Assembly (NCBI GenBank): GCA_902603705.1
Contig: CACKVQ010000002.1
Location: 1-64,000, forward strand
Reading direction: 5' to 3'
DNA length: 64,000 nt
Source of the DNA: Puniceicoccaceae bacterium
Lineage (GTDB): Bacteria; Verrucomicrobiota; Verrucomicrobiia; Opitutales; Coraliomargaritaceae
In this document: piece after piece, positions 25,431 through 33,479 of the stretch
Position numbering within the stretch: position 1 is the first letter of the stretch
Layout: each line of letters begins with the position of its first letter
The notes under the pieces: generated by a model
Told to the model about the DNA's origin: nothing
Seen by the model: the letters and a program-made list of their open reading frames with translations, nothing else
Databases searched by the model: none
Made by a program: the position numbers and the translations under genes

Positions 25431-26240
25431 ATGGCGTCTACTTTAAAGGAGCAAGGATACAGAAAAGCCCTCATAACCGGCACTTCTTCTGGGATAGGTC
25501 TAGCTATAGCTAGAGCATTGATAGCGGAAGGTCTCCTTGTCGTTGGAGCTAGCAGGAGAACCGCTAAAATAAATTCGAATCGCTACACGCACCTATCAAT
25601 AGATCTACTTAACGAGACTAATTTGAAGATCTTGCAAGATTACACACGATCAAATCCACCTGATATTTGGATTAACAACGCTGGGCAGGGATTAATTGGA
25701 GGTGCATGGAGCCCAAGCGTCGATGCAATTGAATCTAACCGAAGGCTACTCTACGATGTCCCCGTCCAGCTTACGCGCCACTTTAAACACATATTACAAG
25801 AAGCTAATACATGTCCTTTGGCTCCTTACCTTATACAAATCAGCTCTTTAGCAGCAGAGCTACCGATCCCTAATATGCCGTATTATAATGCATCAAAGGC
25901 TGCCCTGAGCTCATTTAGCCAGAGCCTTCTACTAGACAAAGACCTGCCCTTTAAAATTATAGATTTTCGCCCTGGTGACTTCGATACAGGATTCATGTAT
26001 TCCGAGTTTATTAAAGAGAGCTCTTCGTCAGGTAGCTCGGCGCATAAAATACTTGTCGCTAAGCATAAAAAGGCACCCACGCCTACACTCGCCGCTAAAT
26101 GTTTAGTACGGTCCTTGCGCAGCCAGCGAAATGGCATTGTGCGTTGCGGCAGTTTCTTTCAATCAAGAATTGCCCCCTTAGGTACACGCCTACTTACACA
26201 CAAATTATTGCATTCGCTAATTCGCGCATACTATAAATGA
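25431..26240 (+). CDS. Short-chain dehydrogenase/reductase
   Basis: Classical SDR of 269 residues with a Rossmann fold. The NAD(P) loop is TGTSSGIGLAIARAL (residues 17-31), the structural motif is INNAG, and the catalytic Ser-Tyr-Lys set is present (ISSLAAE, then Y152 and K156 in YYNASKAAL). After this the PGDFDTGF loop covers the cofactor. In this position the likely substrate is a 3-keto group, either on the ACP-bound chain or on the amino-ketone from the alpha-oxoamine synthase (3-ketosphinganine reductase-like). The sequence cannot tell these apart. It lies 28 bases after the ketoacyl synthase. Confidence 0.88.
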   Translation: MASTLKEQGYRKALITGTSSGIGLAIARALIAEGLLVVGASRRTAKINSNRYTHLSIDLLNETNLKILQDYTRSNPPDIWINNAGQGLIGGAWSPSVDAIESNRRLLYDVPVQLTRHFKHILQEANTCPLAPYLIQISSLAAELPIPNMPYYNASKAALSSFSQSLLLDKDLPFKIIDFRPGDFDTGFMYSEFIKESSSSGSSAHKILVAKHKKAPTPTLAAKCLVRSLRSQRNGIVRCGSFFQSRIAPLGTRLLTHKLLHSLIRAYYK

Positions 26241-26269
26241 ACCCACTCTCACATTGTTGAAGTAGTGCC

Positions 26270-27517
26270 ATGAACAGACATGTAAACGATAGAACTAGAG
26301 TGGCTTATTTCTTTACTTCTTTCCCGAAGTTATCCGAACGTTTTTTGCAGCGTGAAATCGAAGGTCTAGATCGCCACACTGACTTAAAGGTCGAGATTCA
26401 TTCACTTTTTGGTAGGGGTTGTGATTCTTTCGGGTCATACCCAGTAATCCGTTTCACGCTAATAGATTGGGTAAACCTTCCCTGTCGTATTTTATGCGAA
26501 TTAGTTAGGAACCCCTCAGCATTTTCAAAAATGCTCTTGCTGAGCATAAGCAACCGTCCGAAGTCCTTAATCAACGCGCTAGAACACATATTAGGTCTTT
26601 CCTATGCTATAGTCAGGGCTGCAGAATTTAGAAAAAGTCCACCTGCTAGTATACACGCGGTTTGGGCGACAGGTCCAGCATCTGCGGCTCTATTCCTACA
26701 TCTTATTAATCGCACACCCTTCAGCATGGGAGGTCATGCCTATGACCTTTTCCGTAACGGAGGCGACATGCTATTATTTGAGAAATCACGAAATGCAAAA
26801 TTTATTCACACCAGTACAATAGCAGCTCGAAATGAGTTGGTCCACAGAGGAGTCGCAGTCGATAAGATTCATCTAATTCGGCGCTCCGCACCCGATAACC
26901 AGCAAATTAAGTCACCCGCCAGCCTCCAAGGAGAAATATCCTATCATTTGATCGAAGACGCGCCAATACGGATATTGAGCGTGGGCCGTTTGATCGCAAA
27001 AAAAGGCTACCTCGAACTACTTACAATATTACAATATTTAAGTTTATTAAATATCCGATTCTCTGCACAGATCATTGGCGACGGACCACTTCGTGAAAGT
27101 CTCCAAAAGCGCATTGTAGACTTCGGTCTAGAAGATCGGGTCGCTCTTTTAGGTAGTATGCCTCACGAGGAAGTAGACAAATGTATGTATGAATCCACAG
27201 ATCTCTTCTTTTTCACAGGGAAACATGCTAGTTCAGGTGACCGAGATGGACTACCCAATGTTATTATTGAAGCTATGGTTGCAGGCGTGCCCGTCTTGGC
27301 CAGCCCATCTGGTGCCGTCAGCGAAGCTATAAAGCATGGATTTACAGGCGAATTATTAAATCCAGAAAAGCCAGAACTTTGGGCTAGTGCGATCTACAAA
27401 ATAAGAGAAAGTCCTTCTTATGCAGACGAATTAAGAAGGAATGCAAGAAATTGGGTCGCTCAAAATTGCGATGCGCGTCATAACGCGGAGGCTTTGAATT
27501 CACTCTTTATATCCTGA
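26270..27517 (+). CDS. GT4-family glycosyltransferase (colanic-acid WcaL-like)
   Basis: A 415-residue GT-B enzyme. The N terminus reads VAYFFTSFPKLSERFLQREI, a start typical of the WcaL/colanic-acid group of GT4. The C-terminal half has ILSVGRLIAKKGYLELL, IIGDGPLRESLQKRI and GLPNVIIEAMVAGVPVLASP with SEAIKHGFTGELL, including the paired Glu motif. No membrane anchor. It is 29 bases behind the reductase and 10 bases before the next glycosyltransferase, so the two probably add successive sugars. The acceptor is unknown; the lipid-type neighbours suggest a lipid headgroup. Confidence 0.87.
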   Translation: MNRHVNDRTRVAYFFTSFPKLSERFLQREIEGLDRHTDLKVEIHSLFGRGCDSFGSYPVIRFTLIDWVNLPCRILCELVRNPSAFSKMLLLSISNRPKSLINALEHILGLSYAIVRAAEFRKSPPASIHAVWATGPASAALFLHLINRTPFSMGGHAYDLFRNGGDMLLFEKSRNAKFIHTSTIAARNELVHRGVAVDKIHLIRRSAPDNQQIKSPASLQGEISYHLIEDAPIRILSVGRLIAKKGYLELLTILQYLSLLNIRFSAQIIGDGPLRESLQKRIVDFGLEDRVALLGSMPHEEVDKCMYESTDLFFFTGKHASSGDRDGLPNVIIEAMVAGVPVLASPSGAVSEAIKHGFTGELLNPEKPELWASAIYKIRESPSYADELRRNARNWVAQNCDARHNAEALNSLFIS

Positions 27518-27527
27518 TATCCTTATC

Positions 27528-28685
27528 ATGGAAAAATTGCGTATCTTAATTCTCTCATCCTCTACAGGAGGCGGTCATGACATGCGTGCGCGTAGCCTCA
27601 GGCAGTGGTGCGATATGCATAGCCCTGTAGGATCAGTTGTGGCTACGCAACACCAAGTACTAGAAGAAAGTTCTATACTCTATCGATTTGGCGTCGGTAT
27701 TTATAATTGGATTCAGAGGCGTTGGCCCTTTTTACACCACTTGTATTTTAATTGCTTAGAGTTATTTCATGTATCGGCTAAACCTTGGTTAATCCTCGGA
27801 AAGGCGCGCTTCGTGAAACTACTGGAGCAAACTCAACCTAATATTATTGTTAGCGTGCATGCCCACACTAACCATGCCTTCCGTGTCATCGCACAAGAAA
27901 CCCTACCAAGAGTGCGCTTCGTTACCTATTGCGGTGAGATGACTGGAGGATACGGATTTAGTCGTCATTGGACTGACCCAGGCGCCGATGCCTTCATCGG
28001 CGCGACACCAGAAATTTGCCAAGCTGCAATCGCTCGTAAAATACCCACTGAGAAGGTGCATTACAAAGGCTTCCTGCTCCACCCCGATTTTTACTCAAAA
28101 GGTGAAAGTAACGAAATAAAATCAAAATCCTTAGCAAAGAATCTAGATCTCAATCTAGGGCTTTTCACTCTGCTTCTTTCTACAGGGTCTAATGGAGCTG
28201 TTAATCACATCGCCTTCTTAAAAGATTTAGAGAAATCAGGGCTACAGTTACAAGTTATCGCTTTATGCGGAAATAATAGCGCTGCTAAGTCAGCGATCGA
28301 TAAACTCTCAAAAGGATTTCGCTTCCTCACCGTTCGCGCCCTAGGTCAGCAGAACGATATGCGCTCGCTTATGGATTTATCTGACGCAATAGTTGCCCGC
28401 CCAGGGACTGGAACTACGTCTGAATCGATTTTGGCAGGCTGTCCAATCATCTTTAATACGCTTGGTGGCATTATGCCCCAAGAGTGTATTACTATCAGAT
28501 ATATACGCGCTCAAGGCATTGAAGCGCCACTCATTCGCAGGTCTTCGGACTTATCTGAACACCTAAAGACTCTAATAGAATCAAAAGTTTATAGAAAACG
28601 GGCTAGCCTAAAATTTGATTATTTGCGGCCAGATACCGAACCAAGCCAGATAGTTGCTTTCCTAAGGGAATTAGCCTTTGTTTAG
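27528..28685 (+). CDS. MGDG synthase/UgtP-like (GT28-type) glycosyltransferase
   Basis: A 385-residue GT-B protein. The start ILILSSSTGGGHDMRARSLR is the glycine-rich acceptor-side loop shared by MurG, MGDG synthase and UgtP. The middle has the lipid-facing stretch SILYRFGVGIYNWIQRRWP, and the C-terminal half has LLLSTGSNGAVNH and DLSDAIVARPGTGTTSESIL, the GT28 nucleotide-sugar motif, where the usual PGG is PGT. MGDG-type members transfer a hexose to diacylglycerol; the neighbours here suggest a long-chain amino alcohol or other lipid instead. It is the third glycosyltransferase of the set. Confidence 0.8.
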   Translation: MEKLRILILSSSTGGGHDMRARSLRQWCDMHSPVGSVVATQHQVLEESSILYRFGVGIYNWIQRRWPFLHHLYFNCLELFHVSAKPWLILGKARFVKLLEQTQPNIIVSVHAHTNHAFRVIAQETLPRVRFVTYCGEMTGGYGFSRHWTDPGADAFIGATPEICQAAIARKIPTEKVHYKGFLLHPDFYSKGESNEIKSKSLAKNLDLNLGLFTLLLSTGSNGAVNHIAFLKDLEKSGLQLQVIALCGNNSAAKSAIDKLSKGFRFLTVRALGQQNDMRSLMDLSDAIVARPGTGTTSESILAGCPIIFNTLGGIMPQECITIRYIRAQGIEAPLIRRSSDLSEHLKTLIESKVYRKRASLKFDYLRPDTEPSQIVAFLRELAFV

Positions 28686-28723
28686 GAGTTTTAGGTACTA
28701 CCCAATAACTAGACTAATAATTC

Positions 28724-29512
28724 ATGTCCACTTCTCTAACTAAACTTCAAAAAAGAATAAAGGCTCGCCTCTACCTAGATGCTGTCTTACCTGCGTTTGA
28801 AGATTTTATAGCCAATAGCGACACAGCGAAGGAGATTCTAGGTGAGCGTAGTTTCACCCTCTCTTTTCAAACTTACAGCGGATTAAGATCCTACCTACAC
28901 TTCTCGGATCAGTCCTGTTCGGTGACAAAAACCAGATCTAAGGGTAGCGATATCATTTTGCACTTTTTAACCGAGGAGCAACTCAACAATGAATTTGAAA
29001 AAACTGGTTTCCGCCTCCCCATCCCTTTGCGTGGAGCGAGTAGGCTAACAGATATTAGAACATTTAAAGCACTAAGCTCCCTATTAGAAGTAAGCTTGCG
29101 ACCGTCCGAAGAGGAGCTCAAAGACCCTAATTTCTATAGTTCTCATGTAGCACTACAATTAGGTGTTGCTTTACGTGCTGCGGTCACTCTAACACAACAC
29201 GAACCGTGCGCTAAAAGAATCCTAAGTGGCATACCGGAAGGGCTGGCCCATTTCTCTATTGGCGACGAGGGATACCGAGCTTGGATAGATTGGAAAGGTG
29301 GACGCCTCAAACCAGGCAAGGGAAAGCCAGAAAAAGAGCCAGATGTATCTGTTACTTTTAAAGATGCGAAAACTGCACTGCAAGCAATTGGTAATCGGAT
29401 CGATGTACTTGCTGCCGTTGGACTACAAGATATTACTATAGAAGGTTACGCACCCCTAGCAGATGCTCTAGGCTATATTTTTGAGCGAATCCCTTTATAT
29501 ATTTCACCATGA
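28724..29512 (+). CDS. SCP2-like lipid-binding domain protein
   Basis: A 262-residue cytoplasmic protein. The C-terminal third fits the sterol-carrier-protein-2 fold: LAHFSIGDEGYRAWIDWKGG, then EKEPDVSVTFKDAKTALQAI and the closing hydrophobic helix LADALGYIFERIPLYIS. The N-terminal part has a similar strand pattern (RSYLHFSDQSCSVTKT, SDIILHFLTEEQLNNEF), so the protein may hold two SCP2-like halves. SCP2 domains bind fatty-acyl or other lipid ligands. Its last four bases overlap the aminotransferase start (ATGA), indicating translational coupling. It probably carries or presents the lipid intermediate; this is inferred from fold and position. Confidence 0.65.
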   Translation: MSTSLTKLQKRIKARLYLDAVLPAFEDFIANSDTAKEILGERSFTLSFQTYSGLRSYLHFSDQSCSVTKTRSKGSDIILHFLTEEQLNNEFEKTGFRLPIPLRGASRLTDIRTFKALSSLLEVSLRPSEEELKDPNFYSSHVALQLGVALRAAVTLTQHEPCAKRILSGIPEGLAHFSIGDEGYRAWIDWKGGRLKPGKGKPEKEPDVSVTFKDAKTALQAIGNRIDVLAAVGLQDITIEGYAPLADALGYIFERIPLYISP

Positions 29513-30732
29513 AATCGTTCAAAAAAACCAGATCATTATTCGCGCGAGCCAGCAAGGTGATCCCTGCTGGTATTTATGGTCATGCAAGCCCGGCGATGAT
29601 GGTCCCCGGGGCTTTCCCTTATTTTGCGAAGGCTGCCGAAGGCTGCCGCTATCAAGACGTAGATGGTAACAGCTATATTGATTATATGTGTGGCTTCGGC
29701 CCTATCCTTCTTGGTTATCAACATCCTGAAATAACCCAAGTGGCCCGCGAAGCCGAAGTTGATGGAGAGTGTTTCAATCATCCTACGGAATACTCCGTAC
29801 GCTTGGCCGAGAAAGTAGTCGAGCAAATAGATCGAGCCGATTGGGCGGTATTTGGTAAAAATGGTAGTGACATGACAAATTGGGCTATTAGAGTAGCGCG
29901 TGAACAAACGGGTCGTAAACGCGTTGCCAAAGAGACTCAAGCTTATCACGGAATCGATCCTTGGTGCGTGCCCGGATACGGAGGTGTGATCGCTGAAGAT
30001 CGATCGCAAGTCGATCATTTTTATTGGAATGATGTGTCCTCACTAGAAAAATTAATAGCCGAAAAAGCTGATGAGCTCGCCGCGATTATTGTCACTCCTT
30101 TTCATCATCCTAATTACGCCGACTCAGAACTCCCCACCAGCGATTGGGTCGGAGCACTCAACCGGTTAAGTCAGAAGCATGGTATAGCCCTGATTCTAGA
30201 TGATGTGCGGAGCGGCCTGAGGCTTCATGCAAATGGCTCGCACTGTCGCTACGGACTCGAACCGGACCTTATGTGCTACAGTAAAGCTCTAGGGAACGGC
30301 CATCCGATTTCCGCATGCGCTGGGACAAGTGCCTTTAAGGTAGCCGCGAGCAAATGCTTTCTGACAGGAAGCTTCTGGAATTGTGCCGTACCCATGGCAG
30401 TAGCTATGAAAACCATAGAGATCACCGAGCGAGATGCTATCCCTGAGCAACTCGAAGAGCGCGGCACACAATTAATAGAAGGTATGCTCGCTCTAGGAAA
30501 ACGATATGGTATTCCGCTTCGAGCGAGCGGTGAGCCAGCCATGCCCTACGTCCGAGTAGCAGAAGATTCGTCCTTTAAAAGACAACAACAGCTCTGCGCG
30601 GCAGCTGTACAAGAGGGGCTTTTTCTACACCCACACCATAACTGGTTCCTTTCAGCAGCGCACACCGAAGAGATCATAAAGGAAAGCTTACAGAGCTTTG
30701 AACGCGCCCTTATCTCCATCATTGAGACTTAG
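29509..30732 (+). CDS. Class III PLP aminotransferase (glutamate-1-semialdehyde aminomutase-like)
   Basis: A 407-residue fold-type I enzyme. It has the GSAM-like opening SKVIPAGIYGHASPAM, the glycine loop FGKNGSDMTNWAIRVARE, LILDDVRSGLR in the cofactor Asp region, and PLP lysine K259 in CYSKALGNGHPI. The GSAM/class III subgroup moves an amino group between carbonyl and amine positions on small or lipid substrates. The coupling to the SCP2-domain gene (ATGA) suggests that this enzyme acts on a lipid-bound or long-chain carbonyl. Tetrapyrrole synthesis is unlikely from context; a BioA role is possible because a BioF-like enzyme lies in the same set, but no other biotin gene is present. Confidence 0.85.
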   Translation: MKSFKKTRSLFARASKVIPAGIYGHASPAMMVPGAFPYFAKAAEGCRYQDVDGNSYIDYMCGFGPILLGYQHPEITQVAREAEVDGECFNHPTEYSVRLAEKVVEQIDRADWAVFGKNGSDMTNWAIRVAREQTGRKRVAKETQAYHGIDPWCVPGYGGVIAEDRSQVDHFYWNDVSSLEKLIAEKADELAAIIVTPFHHPNYADSELPTSDWVGALNRLSQKHGIALILDDVRSGLRLHANGSHCRYGLEPDLMCYSKALGNGHPISACAGTSAFKVAASKCFLTGSFWNCAVPMAVAMKTIEITERDAIPEQLEERGTQLIEGMLALGKRYGIPLRASGEPAMPYVRVAEDSSFKRQQQLCAAAVQEGLFLHPHHNWFLSAAHTEEIIKESLQSFERALISIIET

Positions 30733-30754
30733 AGATTAAGTAAGCCAATTTTTA

Positions 30755-31690
30755 TTACAGGCATCCAATAAGATACTTGATTGTATCAGGCGGGATAAGA
30801 AAGTCTTCTTCTGTATGGCTTCGTGGTGTAATCAAAGCGAGTCCTTTGCTACCCCCTGCTGCCGCGCAGTAGTTAATCTTATTATCTTCGAAAAAGCGGT
30901 AGAACCCTGCGGGTTCTCCGCCAGTTTCAACGACTTGATTGTGGTCGAAGTCAACCCCTTCCGCGAAGCCATCGGAAAGAATAAATGCACCTGGGACTAA
31001 TTTATTATAGGTGTTCTCAAGCACATCAATCGTCGATAATTGTAGATCCACATCGATCCATAAAAGTGCGATTGGTTTGTCATAAGTGCTGAGTGTTTCA
31101 GAATACCATCCCTCGATAAAATTGACTTGTTCGATCTTACCAAATCGAGACACATTACGTTTAACTTCCTCGAGTGTTCCATAGAAGTCACCCTTTGCAT
31201 AGTGGCCTTCTACTGAAGGGAGACCTTCGAATGAGTCTGCGCAGTCGAGGTCAAATCCAAGTTCCGCGCAAACTAAGCTTAAGCATGCCGTAGATGATCC
31301 TTTGAATACCCCGCATTCAAGCACTGTTCCACAAACCCCAAAACTCTTTAATGCATACAGCGCATTCGCTATTGGAAGCATAGCATCACCAGCCCACCCT
31401 ACTGTCCATTTATCATGACCTAAGGTGTGTGAACTTTGCTCATTCCAACATCCCATACCTTGAGCTACGCCAGAGAAGGCTCCTCGGTAGCATCGAAGAA
31501 AGCTAAGCCAGTCAACGATGCATGGATATTGGTTTTCATGAGCAAATATCCAATCTACAAGCTCCTCAGATTCTTCGCTTGTGAAAACAGCTCCCGTTGA
31601 TAGTTGAACTACATCGGGTTTCTCTAGGTGAAAGATTTTAACCATTTGCTCATTGATCAGCAAATCCCACACATGCATAGGTAATATCAT
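30755..31690 (-). CDS. TylF/MycF-type O-methyltransferase
   Basis: A 311-residue SAM-dependent methyltransferase of the TylF (macrocin O-methyltransferase) family, which methylates sugar hydroxyls in a metal-dependent way. The SAM loop is VLECGVFKGSSTACL (about residue 123), followed by LDCADSFEGLPSVEG and EEVKRNVSRFG. The metal site region is LLWIDVDLQLSTIDVLENTY with VPGAFILSDGF. The N-terminal ~110 residues extend beyond the core. It converges with the aminotransferase and reads in the same direction as nothing nearby except the proline-rich gene upstream (59 bases away). It is probably a glycan-decorating enzyme. Confidence 0.8.
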   Translation of the reverse strand: MILPMHVWDLLINEQMVKIFHLEKPDVVQLSTGAVFTSEESEELVDWIFAHENQYPCIVDWLSFLRCYRGAFSGVAQGMGCWNEQSSHTLGHDKWTVGWAGDAMLPIANALYALKSFGVCGTVLECGVFKGSSTACLSLVCAELGFDLDCADSFEGLPSVEGHYAKGDFYGTLEEVKRNVSRFGKIEQVNFIEGWYSETLSTYDKPIALLWIDVDLQLSTIDVLENTYNKLVPGAFILSDGFAEGVDFDHNQVVETGGEPAGFYRFFEDNKINYCAAAGGSKGLALITPRSHTEEDFLIPPDTIKYLIGCL

Positions 31691-31749
31691 GTATTTGAAA
31701 TCATTAATTTAGTTTGAATTTTTCCAAAACTCTACTGCTAAATAGACCT

Positions 31750-32514
31750 TTAGGGTAACGGTCCAGATCGCGGGATTGCCTCGAAGATTCCGCTAGGAGG
31801 TGGCGGTGGAATAAAGTCAGGAACGGGAGGTAGCTCAATCCCTACAGAAGGGAATACTGCGCCTAATTGCACATCTAGGGAAGGGTTTCGATCCTGAACA
31901 ATAATCGCTCCATCTTTCGCAGGTAGAATTCGATAAGATCGACCCTCGGACGGAATATCTATACGGCCTGCCTCTGAACTCCCCCTGTAGGATAAATTTA
32001 CTGTACTGCCAGGGGCACCGATAACAGTCCCGATGAATGTCCCGCCTTCTTCACCGATACATTCAAAACGCTCTACTTGTATTTCTAAATTGCGCCCCTC
32101 AGAAACAGGCATGGTGAAATTAGATATTTTCCGCCCTGCTTTCCAGTCCTGCCCAATCGACCGCATGGGTGGATCAACTTTAAAGGTTTCCTGCACCTTC
32201 AATGCTTCGCTGTCAGCAAAAGGTCCTCGGCCTTTATCTTCTAATTTAGGCAAGGGTCTGAGATCTAGTTTTGATACAGCCTTACTTACGGAATCTGAGT
32301 TTACTTGTGTTTTAGAACCAGACTTTGATAGCGATTCATTAACGGGATTTAGGGTATGATCCGCTTCGTAAAAATCAATCACCTTCGTAACTTCATGTGG
32401 TATAGTGACCACCCCACTATCAAAAAATCTCTTAAAAAACAAGAAGGCAGCTAATATCCCTAGTAGCGGTAATAATACCAACCAAAGATTAAACTTAATG
32501 AATATATTTGGCAC
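31750..32514 (-). CDS. Membrane-anchored protein with proline-rich tail, unknown function
   Basis: A 254-residue protein with one N-terminal membrane helix at about 9-27 (LWLVLLPLLGILAAFLFFK) and no signal cleavage site, so probably a periplasmic domain on a signal anchor. A Ser/Lys linker follows, then from about 130 a beta-rich segment (FTMPVSEGRNLEIQVERFE, GGTFIGTVIGAPGSTVNLSY), a form also seen in pro-regions of some secreted metallopeptidases of this phylum. It ends in a Pro-rich tail (IELPPVPDFIPPPPPSG). I do not recognise the family. It may share a transcript with the methyltransferase downstream. Confidence 0.6.
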   Translation of the reverse strand: MPNIFIKFNLWLVLLPLLGILAAFLFFKRFFDSGVVTIPHEVTKVIDFYEADHTLNPVNESLSKSGSKTQVNSDSVSKAVSKLDLRPLPKLEDKGRGPFADSEALKVQETFKVDPPMRSIGQDWKAGRKISNFTMPVSEGRNLEIQVERFECIGEEGGTFIGTVIGAPGSTVNLSYRGSSEAGRIDIPSEGRSYRILPAKDGAIIVQDRNPSLDVQLGAVFPSVGIELPPVPDFIPPPPPSGIFEAIPRSGPLP

Positions 32515-32687
32515 AGAGATGGGAGATAGCGATGACTTAGGTTTTCAAATAAAATAGAATGTTACATTATAATAGCCTTAAAAAAATTCGTAGAAAAGTA
32601 TCTACATTAAGAATTTTGATTGTATTTCAATAATCGATTTTCCATGTAGCTATTAGATGTAAAAAATGGTAAATATTCCGTATGTTT

Positions 32688-32713
32688 TGTACAGAGTCGA
32701 CTGATTCTGTACA
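32688..32713. promoter_or_regulatory. Perfect inverted repeat, candidate operator
   Basis: TGTACAGA at 32688-32695 and its exact complement TCTGTACA at 32706-32713 flank a 10-base spacer that contains GTCGAC. It lies in the 272-base gap between the divergent proline-rich gene (start 32514) and a glycosyltransferase (start 32787), about 75 bases before the latter. The 18-base centre-to-centre spacing is about two helical turns, as for a dimeric repressor site. Which gene it serves is not evident. Confidence 0.4.
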
Positions 32714-32786
32714 TTATTTATAGTCAATCTTAGAGAATTCTTGTTAAATTAAACAATTCATAATGGGATAGTCTTTTATAAAAAAA

Positions 32787-33479
32787 ATGGAACGCAAAGC
32801 ATTAGTGACCTTGCAAATTGGAAAATCTGAATTTTTCGAATCTGTTAACAAAAATTTTCTAGGTGTATGCAAGAATCACAACTGGAGTTTTGAAATTATT
32901 AATAAAAGAGCCTATAAATTTCTCCCTGTAAGAAAGAAAATTAGACGCATTCAATTTGAAAAATTTCAAGTCGGGGAATTGCTCAAAAAGTATGACCGTA
33001 TACTTTATTTAGATAGCGATATATTGCTCAGAGAAGACCTGCCAGATATGTTCAGCTTAGTGCCACAAGATGCTGTAGGTTGTGTTATGGAGGATGTTGG
33101 TCCTCAAAAATGGAAAAGAGATGAAGAACGTTTGCGAGCCCAAAAACGATTAGGTCAAATATCTAATTGGAAGGAAGGATATTTTAATTCAGGTGTCTTC
33201 GTTGTTTCTAAGATACACAGAGGAATATTTTCAACTAGATGGAGTGCGCTAGCAAGAGGAAGATGGGCAGATCAAACCACACTAAACTATCAAGTACGTG
33301 CTCATGGATTTTCTATTTGTTCCCTACCAAAGGAATTTAATTATCATCCAGAAGTGTGCGCCAAATGGCAGAAAGTAGATTGTCGACGAAATGCTCACAT
33401 AGTTCATTACGCAGGCCCAGAAGCAAAAAAGGCCATGCGTGAAGACTTAAAATTATTAACGAAGGCGAAAAAACCCTAA
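32787..33479 (+). CDS. GT8-like glycosyltransferase
   Basis: A 230-residue GT-A type enzyme. Evidence: RIQFEKFQVGELLKKYDRIL leads into YLDSDILLREDLPDMF, the DxD metal motif (DSD) of GT8-like proteins; then GYFNSGVFVVSKIHRG and WADQTTLNYQVR, both typical of this group; and HIVHYAGPEAKKAM at the C terminus, the acceptor-side His motif. No signal or anchor. It is a lone plus-strand gene in a minus-strand polysaccharide region, and its 3' end overlaps the convergent GT2 gene by 24 bases (33456-33479). The first bases before the ATG are a run of A, without a Shine-Dalgarno site. Confidence 0.8.
   Translation: MERKALVTLQIGKSEFFESVNKNFLGVCKNHNWSFEIINKRAYKFLPVRKKIRRIQFEKFQVGELLKKYDRILYLDSDILLREDLPDMFSLVPQDAVGCVMEDVGPQKWKRDEERLRAQKRLGQISNWKEGYFNSGVFVVSKIHRGIFSTRWSALARGRWADQTTLNYQVRAHGFSICSLPKEFNYHPEVCAKWQKVDCRRNAHIVHYAGPEAKKAMREDLKLLTKAKKP

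Noticed and set aside
29536-30018. 160-codon minus-strand frame within the aminotransferase gene
   Set aside because: Antisense of a gene with complete catalytic motifs; composition is that of a shadow.
21222-30732. Biotin operon
   Set aside because: A BioF-like and a class III aminotransferase are present, but there is no bioB, bioC or bioD-type gene beside them, and the glycosyltransferases, ACP-KAS pair and SCP2 protein do not belong to biotin synthesis. Kept only as a low-probability alternative.
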